64,000 bases of DNA, taken from positions 1-64,000 of the forward strand of contig NZ_JAGFNS010000041.1 in assembly GCF_017592555.1 (NCBI RefSeq). Reading direction: 5' to 3'. A model generated the notes under the pieces. The model was not told the DNA's origin. It made no database searches and saw nothing but the letters and a program-made list of their open reading frames with translations. Made by a program: the position numbers and the translations under genes. This document shows, piece after piece, positions 17,792-27,484 of this stretch. Numbering within the stretch: the stretch's first letter is position 1; each line of letters begins with the position of its first letter. The DNA comes from Actinoplanes flavus (GTDB lineage Bacteria; Actinomycetota; Actinomycetes; Mycobacteriales; Micromonosporaceae).

Positions 17792-18589
17792 ATGCGGGGT
17801 GCTGCTCCCGAGTCGGCCGAGGTCGACCGGCTACCGGGTTGGGTGACGTTGCTGCGGGCGCCCAACCCGGGGCCGATGACGCTGGACGGCACCAACACGT
17901 GGATCCTGCGGGCGCCCGGCGCCGATGTCGCGGCCGTGGTCGACCCCGGCCCGCTCGACGAGGGGCACCTGCGGCGGATCGCCGAGTTCGGGCCGTTCCA
18001 GTTCATTCTGATCACACACGGTCATCACGATCACGTCGAGGGCGCGGACCGGTTGTCCGAACTGCTCGGCGGCACCGCGGTGCTGGCCGCCGACCCGGCG
18101 TACTGCCGCAACGGTGACCCGTTGGACCCCTTCGAGTCCCTCGGCGGGAACGGACTCGAAATAAGCGTCGTCGACACTCCGGGGCACACGAGTGATTCGG
18201 TGTCCTTTCTCGTCGAGTGTGGGGACGACCGCGCGATGTTCACCGGCGACACCATCCTCGGGCGGGGCACCACGGTGGTCGCCCACCCCGACGGTGACCT
18301 CGGGGCATACCTGGACAGTCTGGAACTGCTCAGCGCGTACCCCGAGGTCTTGATGCTGCCCGGCCACGGACCGGCCCGCGCCGACACCGCCGAGCGTGCC
18401 CGTTTCTATCTGGACCACCGCCGGGAGCGCCTGGCGCAGGTGGCGGCCGCGATGGCCGCCGGGGCGGAGACGCCCGCGGCCGTGGTCGACCTGGTGTACC
18501 CGGACATCGACCCCGGCGTGCGCTTCGCGGCCGAGTGGTCGGCCGCCGCGCAGCTCGACTATCTGCGCCGGAAACGGATGACGCCGTGA
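17792..18589 (+). CDS. Metallo-beta-lactamase-fold hydrolase
   Basis: A 265-residue MBL-fold protein starting at ATG 17792 (MRGAAPESAE). The metal motif is HGHHDHVEG (HxHxDH), with further ligands in DTPGHTSDS, FTGDTILG and LPGHGPA. These match the glyoxalase II/LACTB2-like group that hydrolyses thioesters or RNA; which one applies here cannot be told. A C-terminal helical segment (RRERLAQVAAAMAAG...DLVYPDI..., then a winged-helix-like tail) is typical of LACTB2 relatives. Ortholog position matches Rv3677c. Its stop codon overlaps the start of the cyclase gene (GTGA at 18586), so they are coupled. Confidence 0.88.
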   Translation: MRGAAPESAEVDRLPGWVTLLRAPNPGPMTLDGTNTWILRAPGADVAAVVDPGPLDEGHLRRIAEFGPFQFILITHGHHDHVEGADRLSELLGGTAVLAADPAYCRNGDPLDPFESLGGNGLEISVVDTPGHTSDSVSFLVECGDDRAMFTGDTILGRGTTVVAHPDGDLGAYLDSLELLSAYPEVLMLPGHGPARADTAERARFYLDHRRERLAQVAAAMAAGAETPAAVVDLVYPDIDPGVRFAAEWSAAAQLDYLRRKRMTP

Positions 18590-21500
18590 CCTGCCCGGTG
18601 TGCGGAACCGTCCCCGTCCCCGGCGCCCGTTTCTGCCATCACTGCGGCGCCGCGCTCCCGGTGGCCGCGCAGCTCCCGGCGGCCGAGCGGCGCATCGTCA
18701 CGGTGCTCTTCGGCGATCTCTCCGACTTCACCTCGTTCTCCGAGGACCTCGATCCGGAACGCGTCGGCGCGGTCACCGACCGGGTGCTGGCCGCCCTGGC
18801 CGGCGCCGTGAAGACGTTCGGCGGCCACGTCGACAAGCTCACCGGCGACGGCATCATGGCGGTCTTCGGCGCCCCGGTGGCCCATGAGGACGACGCCGAA
18901 CGGGCCGTCCGGGCCGCGCTCAGCATGCAGCGCGCGGTCCGCCGGGTGCTCGACGACGAGCGCGGCGGCGGCGCCCCGCTCGGCCTGCGGATCGGGCTCA
19001 ACACCGGCGAGGTGGTCGCCGGCATGCAGGCCGGCATCGAATACACGGTGATCGGCGACACGGTGAACACCGCGGCCCGGCTCGCCGACGCCGCCACCAT
19101 CGGCGGGGTCTACGCCGGTGAGCGGACCAGCGGCGGCACCCGGCACGTCGCCTCCTGGCGGCAGTTGCGGCCGCTGCGGCTCAAGGGCAAGCGGGAGCCG
19201 GTCCCGACGTACGAGCTGCTCGGCCTGCACGACGCCCCCGGCACCCGCTCCGGGCTGGGTGACGAGGCGCCGTTCGTGGGCCGCGAGGCCGAGCTGGGCC
19301 GGGTCTCCGGCCGGCTGGCCGAGGCGATCGACACCGGCACCCCGAGGATCCTGGTGATGACCGCCGAGGCGGGCATCGGCAAGTCCCGGTTCGCCGGCGA
19401 GGTCAAGCGCCTGGCCTCCGGATACCCCGGGCACGGCGCCCGGGTGCTGCGGGTCCGCTGCCGGGCGTTCGGCGAGCGCCGCCGCTACGCGCCGCTGGCC
19501 GACCTGGTGCGCAAGGCGGCCGGCCTGCCCAAGGACGTGGCCACCTCGGTCACCCGTACGGTCGTGGAGGAGCGCCTCCGCAAACTCGCCGGCCGGCTCA
19601 ACGTGACCCTCGACGTCGACCGGCTGCTCGTGCTGCTGGGTCACGGCGAGGCCCCGGACCGCCCGGTCGGCCCGACCACCCCCGCCGACCGCCCGGCCAC
19701 CCGGGGGATCGACGCCGAGGCGATCTCGGTGGCGGTCAGCGCCCTGCTCAACGCGCTCGCCGCCGAGGAGCCGCTGGTGGTGATCGTCGACGACCTGCAC
19801 GACGCCACCGCCACCACGCTCGACGCGATCGGCCTCACCCTCAACCGGCTGGACGGCCCGGTGGTGGCGCTGCTGCTCGGCCGGCCCGAGCTGGTCCGTG
19901 CCGCGGGCGCCATGACCCGGCTCGCCGACGCCGAGGTGCACGCCCTGCCCCCGCTGCGCGGCGCCGACGCGTCCCGGCTGCTCACGTCCTATCTGGGCGG
20001 TGGCAAGCTGTCCCCGGCGGACGGCGACCGGTTGCTCGCCACCGCCCAGGGCAATCCGTTCTACCTGGCCGAGATGGTCACCCTGCTGATGGAGCGGGGC
20101 GCGCTCACCCCGGCGATCGGCGCCAACGCGGCCGGCCGGTGGGAGCTGGCCGCCGGCTCGCTCGGCAGCCGGCTGCTCTCCCGGGACCTGGCCGCCGTCC
20201 TGGCCGCCCGTATCGACGCGCTCGCCGTCGAGCCCCGGCTGGTGCTGCGCGACGCCTCGGTCGCCGGGACCACCGTGCCGAGCGGGGTCCTGGAGGCGCT
20301 CCAGGAGCGGCGTGCGGCCACCGACGGCGCCGAGCTGGAGCGGGCCGTCGACGAGCTGCTGCAACGCCGCATGCTGCACCGGTCGCGGGGTGGCTACCGG
20401 TTCACCACCCCGCTGATGCGCGAGGCGGCGTACGCCGGGATCGGCAAGGGCGACCTGGCCGAGCGGCACGCGTACCTGGCGACGTGGGCGGCGCCGGAGA
20501 GTGTGCACCGGCCCGGCCACGACGGCGCGGTCCGGCTCAACCTGTCCGACGGCGAGCGGGACGCGTTCATCGCCACCCACGCCGAGCATGCCGTCGAGCT
20601 GGCCGACGCGGTCCGGCTGCGCCCCGACGCGGCCGCCCGGGAGGTGGCCCCGCTGGGTGTCGCGGCGCTCGGCCGGATGGCCCGGCGCGCGCTGGCCGAC
20701 ATCGAGCCGGCCGCCGCCCTGGAGTACGGCGAACGCGCCACCGCCCTGGCCAAGGGCGACCTGCCGCTGCCCGACCAGCTGGTGCAGGCCCGCGCGCTGC
20801 TGCGGCTGAACCGGGCCGAGGAGGCGCTCGCCCAGGGCGAGAAGATCGCGGTGAGCGCGGCCGGGGAGCCGGTCTGCCGGGCCGAGGCGATGATCGTGGT
20901 CGGCCGGGCGTACGAGGCCCTCGGTGACACCGCCCGGGCCATCGCCGCCTGGCAGGAGGCCCTCGACGTGGCCACCGAGGCGCAGTTGCTGCCGGAGCGG
21001 GCCAACGCGATGCGCCGGCTCGGCATGGCGGACTTCCTGAACGGCCGGCTCAGCCAGGCGAGCAGCCGGTTCGCGGCGGCGTACCAGGTCACGCTCGCGG
21101 CCGGGGACCGGCACGGGCAGGCCTGGGCGTTGCAGAGCCTGGCCTGGGTGACCACCACCCGGGGCGACTTCGCCGGCACCGACGCGGTGCTGGGCCGGGC
21201 CGCGCGGCTCTTCGCCGAGCTCGGCGACCCGGTCGGGCGGGCCTGGTTGCGCGGCACCACGGCGTTCGCCCGGCTGCTGGCCGGCCGGTTGCAGGAGGCG
21301 CGGCGGCTGGCCCGGCTGTTCCTGCCGTTCGGCGGCCGGGTCGGCGAGGGCTGGGCGGTCGGCACCCTGCGCGTGGTCGAGGCGTACGCGGCCGCCGAAC
21401 TCGGCGATCTCGGTGCGGCCGACGGGCAGGCGCGCCGGGCGTACCGGGAGTTTCTCGAGGTCTCCGACGACTGGGGCTGCGGGCTGGCGCTCGTGGTGCG

Positions 21501-22161
21501 CGGCGCCGTCGCCCGCGGGCTGAACGAGCCGGAGCACGCCAACGACCTGCTCACCGACGCTCTGGGCTACGCCGACAAGACCGGGCACCCGCTGCTGCTC
21601 GGCATGGCCGGGACACTGCGCGGGTTCGTCGCCCTGCAACGCGGCGACCTGGAGACCGCCGAGGCCGACGCGCGCCGGGTGATGGTGGCCGTCGAGCCGC
21701 ACAACCCGCTCGCGCCGGCCCAGGTCGGGCCGCGGGTGCTGCTGGCCGAGGCACGGAAGCGGGCCGGGGACGCGGCGACCGCGATCGGGCTGCTGGCGCC
21801 GATCGCCAGTGACACGTCGGCGCCGTCGCTGCTGTTCTCCCGGCGGCACGCGCTCGCCTCGTACGCCTCGGCCCTGCTCGCCGACGGCCGGGTGGACACC
21901 GCGCTGACCTGGATCGAGCGGGCCGCCGCGGCGCCCGCCGAGGACGTCCGCAGTGGCGTGATCGCCTCGATGGTCCGGGCCCGGGTGCTGGCCGCCGCGG
22001 ACCGGTGCGAGGAGGCGCGGGCGGCGGCCGACGAGGCGGTCCGATTGGCATACTCGACCGAGCAGGCGAGCGAGCGGGCGCCCGCTGAGGAACTACGCGA
22101 AACGCTCGCTTCGACCGTCGTCGAGGAAACTGTCGCCTACGCGTCTGACGTGCCCGGATGA
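18586..22161 (+). CDS. Class III adenylate/guanylate cyclase fused to AAA ATPase and TPR domains
   Basis: A 1,191-residue protein starting at GTG 18586. Order: a zinc ribbon (CPVCG...FCHHCG, 2-25); a class III cyclase catalytic domain (about 35-200) with both metal Asp sites (FGDLSDFT and TGDGIMAVFG) and the transition-state pair in DTVNTAARL; an ATPase domain with Walker A AEAGIGKSR near 275 and Walker B VVIVDDLHD near 400; and a long helical TPR-rich C-terminus. The plan is that of the bacterial cyclase/LuxR-less MalT-like signalling proteins (mycobacterial Rv0891c/Rv1358 relatives). All catalytic positions I can check are present. It is coupled to the MBL gene; a Ser/Thr kinase follows after 31 bases. 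Confidence 0.9.
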   Translation: MTCPVCGTVPVPGARFCHHCGAALPVAAQLPAAERRIVTVLFGDLSDFTSFSEDLDPERVGAVTDRVLAALAGAVKTFGGHVDKLTGDGIMAVFGAPVAHEDDAERAVRAALSMQRAVRRVLDDERGGGAPLGLRIGLNTGEVVAGMQAGIEYTVIGDTVNTAARLADAATIGGVYAGERTSGGTRHVASWRQLRPLRLKGKREPVPTYELLGLHDAPGTRSGLGDEAPFVGREAELGRVSGRLAEAIDTGTPRILVMTAEAGIGKSRFAGEVKRLASGYPGHGARVLRVRCRAFGERRRYAPLADLVRKAAGLPKDVATSVTRTVVEERLRKLAGRLNVTLDVDRLLVLLGHGEAPDRPVGPTTPADRPATRGIDAEAISVAVSALLNALAAEEPLVVIVDDLHDATATTLDAIGLTLNRLDGPVVALLLGRPELVRAAGAMTRLADAEVHALPPLRGADASRLLTSYLGGGKLSPADGDRLLATAQGNPFYLAEMVTLLMERGALTPAIGANAAGRWELAAGSLGSRLLSRDLAAVLAARIDALAVEPRLVLRDASVAGTTVPSGVLEALQERRAATDGAELERAVDELLQRRMLHRSRGGYRFTTPLMREAAYAGIGKGDLAERHAYLATWAAPESVHRPGHDGAVRLNLSDGERDAFIATHAEHAVELADAVRLRPDAAAREVAPLGVAALGRMARRALADIEPAAALEYGERATALAKGDLPLPDQLVQARALLRLNRAEEALAQGEKIAVSAAGEPVCRAEAMIVVGRAYEALGDTARAIAAWQEALDVATEAQLLPERANAMRRLGMADFLNGRLSQASSRFAAAYQVTLAAGDRHGQAWALQSLAWVTTTRGDFAGTDAVLGRAARLFAELGDPVGRAWLRGTTAFARLLAGRLQEARRLARLFLPFGGRVGEGWAVGTLRVVEAYAAAELGDLGAADGQARRAYREFLEVSDDWGCGLALVVRGAVARGLNEPEHANDLLTDALGYADKTGHPLLLGMAGTLRGFVALQRGDLETAEADARRVMVAVEPHNPLAPAQVGPRVLLAEARKRAGDAATAIGLLAPIASDTSAPSLLFSRRHALASYASALLADGRVDTALTWIERAAAAPAEDVRSGVIASMVRARVLAAADRCEEARAAADEAVRLAYSTEQASERAPAEELRETLASTVVEETVAYASDVPG

Positions 22162-22179
22162 TCTCCGCGGCGGCTGGCG

Positions 22180-22185
22180 TATTTT
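22180..22185 (+). promoter_or_regulatory. Putative -10 of a leaderless promoter (Ser/Thr kinase)
   Basis: TATTTT, then 7 bases, then GTG 22193. No Shine-Dalgarno sequence. Confidence 0.45.
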
Positions 22186-22192
22186 CTATTCC

Positions 22193-23191
22193 GTGACGGA
22201 GACTCCGCCCGGTGCCCTGCCGGTGCCATACGTGCCCGGCATGTCCGGCTTGTCGGTCATGGCCCGTGGCGGTTATGCCACTGTGTACCGCGCCACCCAG
22301 GACTCCGTCGGCCGCGAGGTCGCCATCAAGGTGGAGAACCGGACCCTCGACAGCGCCCGTGACCAGGCCCGCTTCCTGCGGGAGGCGCGTGCGGCCGGCC
22401 GGATGTCGTCGCACCCGCACGTGGTCGACCTCTTCGACGTCGGGGTCACGGTCGACCAGCATCCTTACCTGATCATGGAGCTCTGCGACGGGTCGTACCT
22501 CGACCGGATGCGCGTCTCCCCGCTCAACGCCGCCGAGGCCCGCGACGTCGGCATCAAGATCGCCGACGCGCTGGTGCACTCGCACGCCAACGGCGTCCTG
22601 CACCGCGACGTGAAACCGGCCAACATCCTCTACTCGGAGTTCAACGCGGCCGTGCTCGCCGACTTCGGCCTGGCCGTGCTCGGCGAGATGCGCGACTCGG
22701 CGGTCACCCTCGAGGTGCTCACCCCGGCCTACGCCCCGCCGGAGATGTTCCGGCACGACAACCCCTCCGGCGCCGCCGACGTCTACGCGCTCTGCGCCAC
22801 CCTCTACGCGGTGATGAGTGGCCGGCCACCGCGCTGGGAGTCCAACCGCAGCCCCAGCATCCTCACCCTGATGGACCTGTTCCACCAGCCGATCCCCGAC
22901 CTGCCCGGGGTGCCGCGGGCGCTCACCAACGTGCTCCGCTTCGGCATGGACAACGACCCGTCCGCCCGGCCCACCGCGGAGCAGCTGCGCGACCTGCTCA
23001 ACAACCTGCACCTGGACCCGAGCGTCCCGCAGCCGCCACCGGCCGTCTACCGTCCGGCCGCGGTCAACAACGTGCCGCCGCCGCGTCCGCGCCCGATCCC
23101 GCCGGCCACCCCCACTCTGGACGAAACCCCCACGGTCCATAACAATCCGGCTCGCAAGGGCTTCTTCAGCAAGTGGTTCTTCGGCAACTGA
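22193..23191 (+). CDS. Soluble serine/threonine protein kinase
   Basis: A 332-residue Hanks-type kinase. The glycine-rich loop is ARGGYATVY (25-32), the ATP lysine K46 lies in VAIKVENR, the catalytic loop is HRDVKPANIL with D139, the metal DFG is D157-G159, and an APE-like segment is AYAPPEMF. The kinase domain ends near 270 and is followed by a Pro-rich tail with basic residues. There is no transmembrane helix or PASTA sensor, so unlike PknB it must be activated through partners. It follows the cyclase gene by 31 bases but has its own putative promoter. Confidence 0.92.
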   Translation: MTETPPGALPVPYVPGMSGLSVMARGGYATVYRATQDSVGREVAIKVENRTLDSARDQARFLREARAAGRMSSHPHVVDLFDVGVTVDQHPYLIMELCDGSYLDRMRVSPLNAAEARDVGIKIADALVHSHANGVLHRDVKPANILYSEFNAAVLADFGLAVLGEMRDSAVTLEVLTPAYAPPEMFRHDNPSGAADVYALCATLYAVMSGRPPRWESNRSPSILTLMDLFHQPIPDLPGVPRALTNVLRFGMDNDPSARPTAEQLRDLLNNLHLDPSVPQPPPAVYRPAAVNNVPPPRPRPIPPATPTLDETPTVHNNPARKGFFSKWFFGN

Positions 23192-23242
23192 AGACCCATT
23201 TCTCGTACGCGTCGGGAAAGGCTCTCGGAGTTCACCGCGAGC

Positions 23243-23278
23243 CTCTGCCGGGTCGCGCCTCTGCCGCGCCCGCCGGGC
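23243..23278. repeat. Extragenic repeat, copy B
   Basis: Second copy of the 36-base element at 7976-8011 (32 of 36 identical), again just downstream of a stop codon and of a CGTACGC motif. It lies between the convergent kinase and lipoprotein genes. Confidence 0.5.
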
Positions 23279-23294
23279 TGAGCTGCCACGAGAC

Positions 23295-23903
23295 CTACTC
23301 GAAGCACTCCTGAACGGTCAGCTGGAGCGCCAGCGAGTTGACCTTCCGGCTGTCACCGTCGATCTGGATCCGGTAGGCGACCTGGCGGTTTCCGGGCGCC
23401 TGGGCCATCACCCGGCCGGTGTCCGCCAGGAACTGCTCGTCCACGGCCTTCGGGTAGGCGCGGCGGACCTCGTCGAGCGTGCTTCCGACCCTGATGCCCT
23501 CCGGCGTGGCGACGCCCGTCGGGCCGGGGATGACGGCGAGGCCATCGCTCTCCTGGTACCAGACCCAGCCACTCTCCGACGGGGAGCCCTGTAGACGGAA
23601 CTCGGGAACGCAGTTCTCGTTCACCTCCCGCCACTCCGCGACCACGGCGGCGGACTGCTTGACGATCTGACCCGTCGCGAGGGCCTCGGCGCGGGTCATC
23701 CCCAGCTCGAGAGTGCCCAGCCCGTCCGGCCCGAGAATCGGCGACGCGGCCGTGATCGGGGTGTTCGGCTCCGACGTCGTGGTGGGCCCCGCCGCGCCGA
23801 CCGGGGCCGCGACGCCACCGACCTGCGCCGGGCTCGCCGCGCATCCGGTGACGGTGAGGGTGAAGCCGAGGATCGCACCCAGGAACGGAACCGTACGTCG
23901 CAT
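23295..23903 (-). CDS. Hypothetical lipoprotein
   Basis: A protein of about 202 residues starting at ATG 23903 (MRRTVPFLGA), with AAAGAAG upstream; an ATG at 23924 is an alternative. A signal peptide ends in the lipobox VTGC, then a Thr/Pro/Ala-rich linker. The mature domain contains GTLELGMTRAEALATGQ and VGSTLDEVRRAYPKA, two similar short helix motifs typical of small outside domains that pack against beta sheets, and two Cys. I do not recognise a named family. It converges on the kinase gene. Confidence 0.65.
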   Translation of the reverse strand: MRRTVPFLGAILGFTLTVTGCAASPAQVGGVAAPVGAAGPTTTSEPNTPITAASPILGPDGLGTLELGMTRAEALATGQIVKQSAAVVAEWREVNENCVPEFRLQGSPSESGWVWYQESDGLAVIPGPTGVATPEGIRVGSTLDEVRRAYPKAVDEQFLADTGRVMAQAPGNRQVAYRIQIDGDSRKVNSLALQLTVQECFE

Positions 23904-24004
23904 CGCTGTCGCTTCTTTCATCACAAGCTCTGTCGTTCTGTCATGAGGTGCGATGCGACGGTCCGGCCTCTGGTTCGTGGATCTTGGTAACGGCTGGATA
24001 ACGG

Positions 24005-26011
24005 CTATTCGGGGTCGAGGACCGCCAGGAGCTCGCCGGTGTCGACCTCGGCGCCGGGCTGGACCGGCAGGGAGGCGACGACGCCCGCGGCGGGCGCGTG
24101 CACCGGATGCTCCAGCTTCATCGCCTCCAGGGTGAGCAACAATTCACCGGCGCGGACCCGCTGGCCGGGCACCACCAGGACCCGGCGGACGGCACCGGGC
24201 AGCGGCGCGATCAGCGAGCTCTCGGCGGCCTCCGGCGTGGGCAGCGGGAAACGGGAGATCTCACGCAGGGCGACCGAGCCCTCGGGACTGTCGACGTAGG
24301 AGACGTCGCCGGCCCGGTGCACGTGGACCGCGAACCGGATGCCCTGCACGTTGAGGATCACCCGGTCACTGTCGGCGTGGACCACCACGATGTTCGGGTG
24401 CTCGTCGGCGACCGGGGCCTGGCCCAGCCCGGCCAGGTCCAGTTCCTCCGGGTCCACCGCGCGGACCCACCAGCCGGCCAGGCCACCCCGGCGGTTCATC
24501 CGGTAACCGACCTCGACCGGGCCGGTGGGGCCGTCGTACACCGCGGTCTGTGACCCGGACGGGACGTTGCGCCAGCCGGACGGCAGCGAGCCGAGAACCG
24601 GTGCGGCGGCGCGCCGGGCGGCGGCGCCGGCCAGGGCGGCGGCCAGGCAGGAGAGACGGACCGCGTCCACTGAGGAGAGCAGCGGGGCGAACACCTCGGG
24701 GTGCCGGTCCAGGAAGCCGGTGTCCACTTCGCCGGCCCGGAACGCGTCGTGCCGCAACACCCGGACCAGCAGGTCCCGATTGGAGACGACGCCGTGCAGG
24801 TGGGCGCGGGCCAGGGCGGAGGCGAGCATCCGGGCGGCCTCCTGACGGCTCGGCGCCCAGGAGATCAGCTTGGCCAGCATCGGGTCGTGGTGCATGCCGA
24901 TCACCGAACCGTCGGTGACGCCGGCGTCCAGGCGCAGGCCGGGCTGCGGCAGGGGGCGGAACTGGCCGGCCACGTCCGGGACGGCGAACCGGTGCAGGGT
25001 GCCGGAGGCGGGCAGCCAGGCGTACGCCGGGTCCTCGGCGCAGATCCGCACCTCGATGGCGTGCCCGCGGATCGCCGGCGGACCGGGCATCGGCACGTTG
25101 CCGCCCTCGGCCACCAGCAGCTGGAGGCGGACCAGGTCGTAGCCGGAGACGCACTCGGTGACCGCGTGGTCGGCCTGGAGGGTGGGGGTCAGCTCGAGGA
25201 ACCAGAAGTCCCCTTCGGAGTCGAGCAGGAACTCGACCGCGCCGGCGCCCACGAAACCCAGCGCCCGGACCGCGACGATCGCGGCCCGGCACAGGTCCTC
25301 ACGCAGGCTCACGTCGACGGCCGGGGACGGGGTCTCCTCCACGATCTTCTGGTAGCGGCGCTGCACCGAGCACTCGCGTTCCCCGAACGGGACCACGGCG
25401 CCCTGGGCGTCGGCCAGGATCGGGACCTCGATGTGGCGGGCGTTGCTGACGTACGGCTCGCAGAACACGTCCCCGCCGACCTCACGCCGGGTGGAGGCGA
25501 CCGCCTCGGCGAGGGTGGTGGCGTCCCGGACCACCCGCATGCCGTGCCCGCCGGTGCCGGTGGCCGGCTTGATCAGCACCGGGAAGCCGGGCACGGTCTC
25601 CGGGTCGGTGTAGGTCGGCAGGACCGGCACCTGCGCCTCGGCGACCAGGTTCTTCGTCTCGATCTTGGCGGCCAGGGTACGGAGTGTGGCCGGTGGCGGC
25701 CCCACCCAGATCATCCCGGCGTCCACCACGGCCTGCGCGAACTCCGGGTCCTCGGCGAGCGTCCCGATGCCCGGGTGCACGGCGTTGGCCCCGGCCCGCT
25801 GGGCGGCCGCGAGCAGCGCCCCGGTCGCCAGGTACGTGGCCGACGGCGTGCTGCCCGGCAGATGTACCGCGTAGTCGGCCTCGGCCACGTGCGGCGCGTC
25901 GGCGTCCGGGTCGGAGTAGACGGCGACCGTCTCGATGCCGACCAGCCGGCAGGTGGCGAACACCCGGCGGGCGACTTCTCCGCGGTCGGCCACCAGAAGT
26001 CGTCGGATCAC
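24005..26011 (-). CDS. Acyl-CoA carboxylase biotin carboxylase/BCCP subunit
   Basis: A protein of about 668 residues starting at GTG 26011, chosen because GAAAGGTGG lies just upstream. The N-terminal biotin carboxylase (about 1-450) has RRLLVADRGEVARRV, the ATP-grasp lid GTGGHGMRVV and the catalytic ECSVQRRYQKIVEE region. A BT-like linker domain follows, and the C-terminal biotinyl domain carries EAMKLEHPV, with the lysine that receives biotin. The length and fusion match AccA/BccA alpha subunits for propionyl-, methylcrotonyl- or related CoA carboxylation. It is paired with the carboxyltransferase gene 11 bases upstream, which is unusually short (see findings). Confidence 0.9.
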   Translation of the reverse strand: MIRRLLVADRGEVARRVFATCRLVGIETVAVYSDPDADAPHVAEADYAVHLPGSTPSATYLATGALLAAAQRAGANAVHPGIGTLAEDPEFAQAVVDAGMIWVGPPPATLRTLAAKIETKNLVAEAQVPVLPTYTDPETVPGFPVLIKPATGTGGHGMRVVRDATTLAEAVASTRREVGGDVFCEPYVSNARHIEVPILADAQGAVVPFGERECSVQRRYQKIVEETPSPAVDVSLREDLCRAAIVAVRALGFVGAGAVEFLLDSEGDFWFLELTPTLQADHAVTECVSGYDLVRLQLLVAEGGNVPMPGPPAIRGHAIEVRICAEDPAYAWLPASGTLHRFAVPDVAGQFRPLPQPGLRLDAGVTDGSVIGMHHDPMLAKLISWAPSRQEAARMLASALARAHLHGVVSNRDLLVRVLRHDAFRAGEVDTGFLDRHPEVFAPLLSSVDAVRLSCLAAALAGAAARRAAAPVLGSLPSGWRNVPSGSQTAVYDGPTGPVEVGYRMNRRGGLAGWWVRAVDPEELDLAGLGQAPVADEHPNIVVVHADSDRVILNVQGIRFAVHVHRAGDVSYVDSPEGSVALREISRFPLPTPEAAESSLIAPLPGAVRRVLVVPGQRVRAGELLLTLEAMKLEHPVHAPAAGVVASLPVQPGAEVDTGELLAVLDPE

Positions 26012-26022
26012 TGGTCCACCTT

Positions 26023-27321
26023 TCAAGATCGGAACACGCCGACGTGACCGGCCCCCACGACGGCCGCGCTGTGCACCACGGAGAGGCAGAGCCCGAGGAC
26101 CGTACGGGTGTCGCGCGGATCGATGACGCCGTCGTCGACCGGGGCGGTGGCGCCGGCCGTGGGCCAGCTGAATCGGAAGCGCGGTTCGTCGGTGCGCTCG
26201 GGAACGATCCCGCCGACGGTGAGCACCAGGTGCGGCACTGTGGACCGGGCGATGGCGTGCCCCATCGGGGCGTCGTGCCGGCTCTCCTGGTCGCCGCCGG
26301 CCGTACCCGGATGACCCAGGAACAGCAGTGGGGTGGCCGTCGCGTTGGCCAGGTGCAGGAAGTGCACCGCCTTCTGCGCCTCGGCGGCCGAGCAGGACCG
26401 GTTCGGGGCGGCGAGCACCCCGAGCGGATACCCGTGCAGCTCACCCCAGCCGGCCACGATGGCGGCGCCGTGACCGGGTTTGAACTCGTCGAAGTCGCTG
26501 TCGTCGAGGATCCGCGCGAACACCTCGCGTGGCTCGAAGCCGGCCGGATCGACGGCGGCCAGGGTGAGCAGATCCTCGTCACCGTGCCGGGGCGGGGCCG
26601 GGCGGTGGGTACGCGGAGCCGGCCCCTGCTTGCGCCAGTTGAGCCGCCGTACGCACTGCCGGGCCAGCCGCAGCCCGTCCCGCTCGTCGACGGCGGTCTG
26701 GTCGGCGGGGTCGGCCGGCGCCACCGGGGAGTGCCCGTTGACGCCGCCGCTGACCGGCCCGCGGACCGTGATCGTGTAGTCGGAGAGAGCCGGCAGGTAG
26801 GCGGCGTCCCCGGTGGTGGCGCCGAAGACCACGCAGATCGACGGCACCCGTTCCGGGGGGAAGAGCCCGCCGGCGGTGCCGGTCTCGCCGGTCGACTCGA
26901 TCAGGTTGATCAGCGGCAGGCGGTTGGCCGTGGCGATCGTGGTGGCCCGGCGGATCTTGTCGGCGGTGTACGGGTTGACCGCACCCTCGGCCACCGTCGG
27001 ATCGTTCGCCACCACGGCGCACTCGACGCCCTCGATCACGCCGATCCCGGTGACCACGCTCCCGCCGACCGGATACTCCGTGCCCAGGGCCGCGACCGGG
27101 CACAGCTCGAGGAACGGGCTGTCCTGGTCGAGCAGCATCTCGATGCGTTCCCGGGGCAGCAGCTTGCCGCGCGCGTGGTGCCGGGTGACGTTCTTCTCGC
27201 CGCCGCCGGCACGTGCCTCGTCGAGCGCCTGCTCCAACTCGGCGAGCAGTTCCAGGGTGGTGCTGCGGCCCTGCAGGTAGGCGGGATCACGCGGGTCCAG
27301 CGTGGTGCCGAGCACGGTCAT
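26023..27321 (-). CDS. Carboxyltransferase-like subunit of acyl-CoA carboxylase, shortened
   Basis: A 432-residue protein starting at ATG 27321 (MTVLGTTLDP). The N-terminal half is a good match to MCC/PCC beta subunits: ARGKLLPRERIEMLLD, GIGVIEGVECAVVANDPTVAEGAVNP, LPLINLIESTG. The C-terminal half is eroded: after LVLTVGG the usual GAGNYGM oxyanion loop is replaced by an unrelated Pro/Glu stretch, and the MGGEQAA segment plus some 60 residues before VDDGVIDPRDTR are absent. Family members are about 515-535 residues. It may be inactive, a scaffold, or a divergent enzyme; there is no frameshift or stop in the frame. It is probably co-transcribed with the BCCP gene. Confidence 0.7.
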   Translation of the reverse strand: MTVLGTTLDPRDPAYLQGRSTTLELLAELEQALDEARAGGGEKNVTRHHARGKLLPRERIEMLLDQDSPFLELCPVAALGTEYPVGGSVVTGIGVIEGVECAVVANDPTVAEGAVNPYTADKIRRATTIATANRLPLINLIESTGETGTAGGLFPPERVPSICVVFGATTGDAAYLPALSDYTITVRGPVSGGVNGHSPVAPADPADQTAVDERDGLRLARQCVRRLNWRKQGPAPRTHRPAPPRHGDEDLLTLAAVDPAGFEPREVFARILDDSDFDEFKPGHGAAIVAGWGELHGYPLGVLAAPNRSCSAAEAQKAVHFLHLANATATPLLFLGHPGTAGGDQESRHDAPMGHAIARSTVPHLVLTVGGIVPERTDEPRFRFSWPTAGATAPVDDGVIDPRDTRTVLGLCLSVVHSAAVVGAGHVGVFRS

Positions 27322-27440
27322 CCCGCCACGCCCCTGCCTGCCTTCAAAGCCGCGCCCTTCCCCGTGCCCGCCGTGCCCTCTCGACCACCTCCGTAACGAG
27401 TGGCCGTACGGATGCGACACGCAGAGGCCGGCGAGCACGA

Positions 27441-27472
27441 CCAAGGGGCTGTCCGGCGGGACAGCCCCTTGG
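27441..27472 (-). terminator. Hairpin terminator after crp
   Basis: Perfect 14-bp inverted repeat (CCAAGGGGCTGTCC / GGACAGCCCCTTGG) with a GGCG loop, 13 bases past the crp stop. Confidence 0.75.
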
Positions 27473-27484
27473 GATCGGGTGGCG

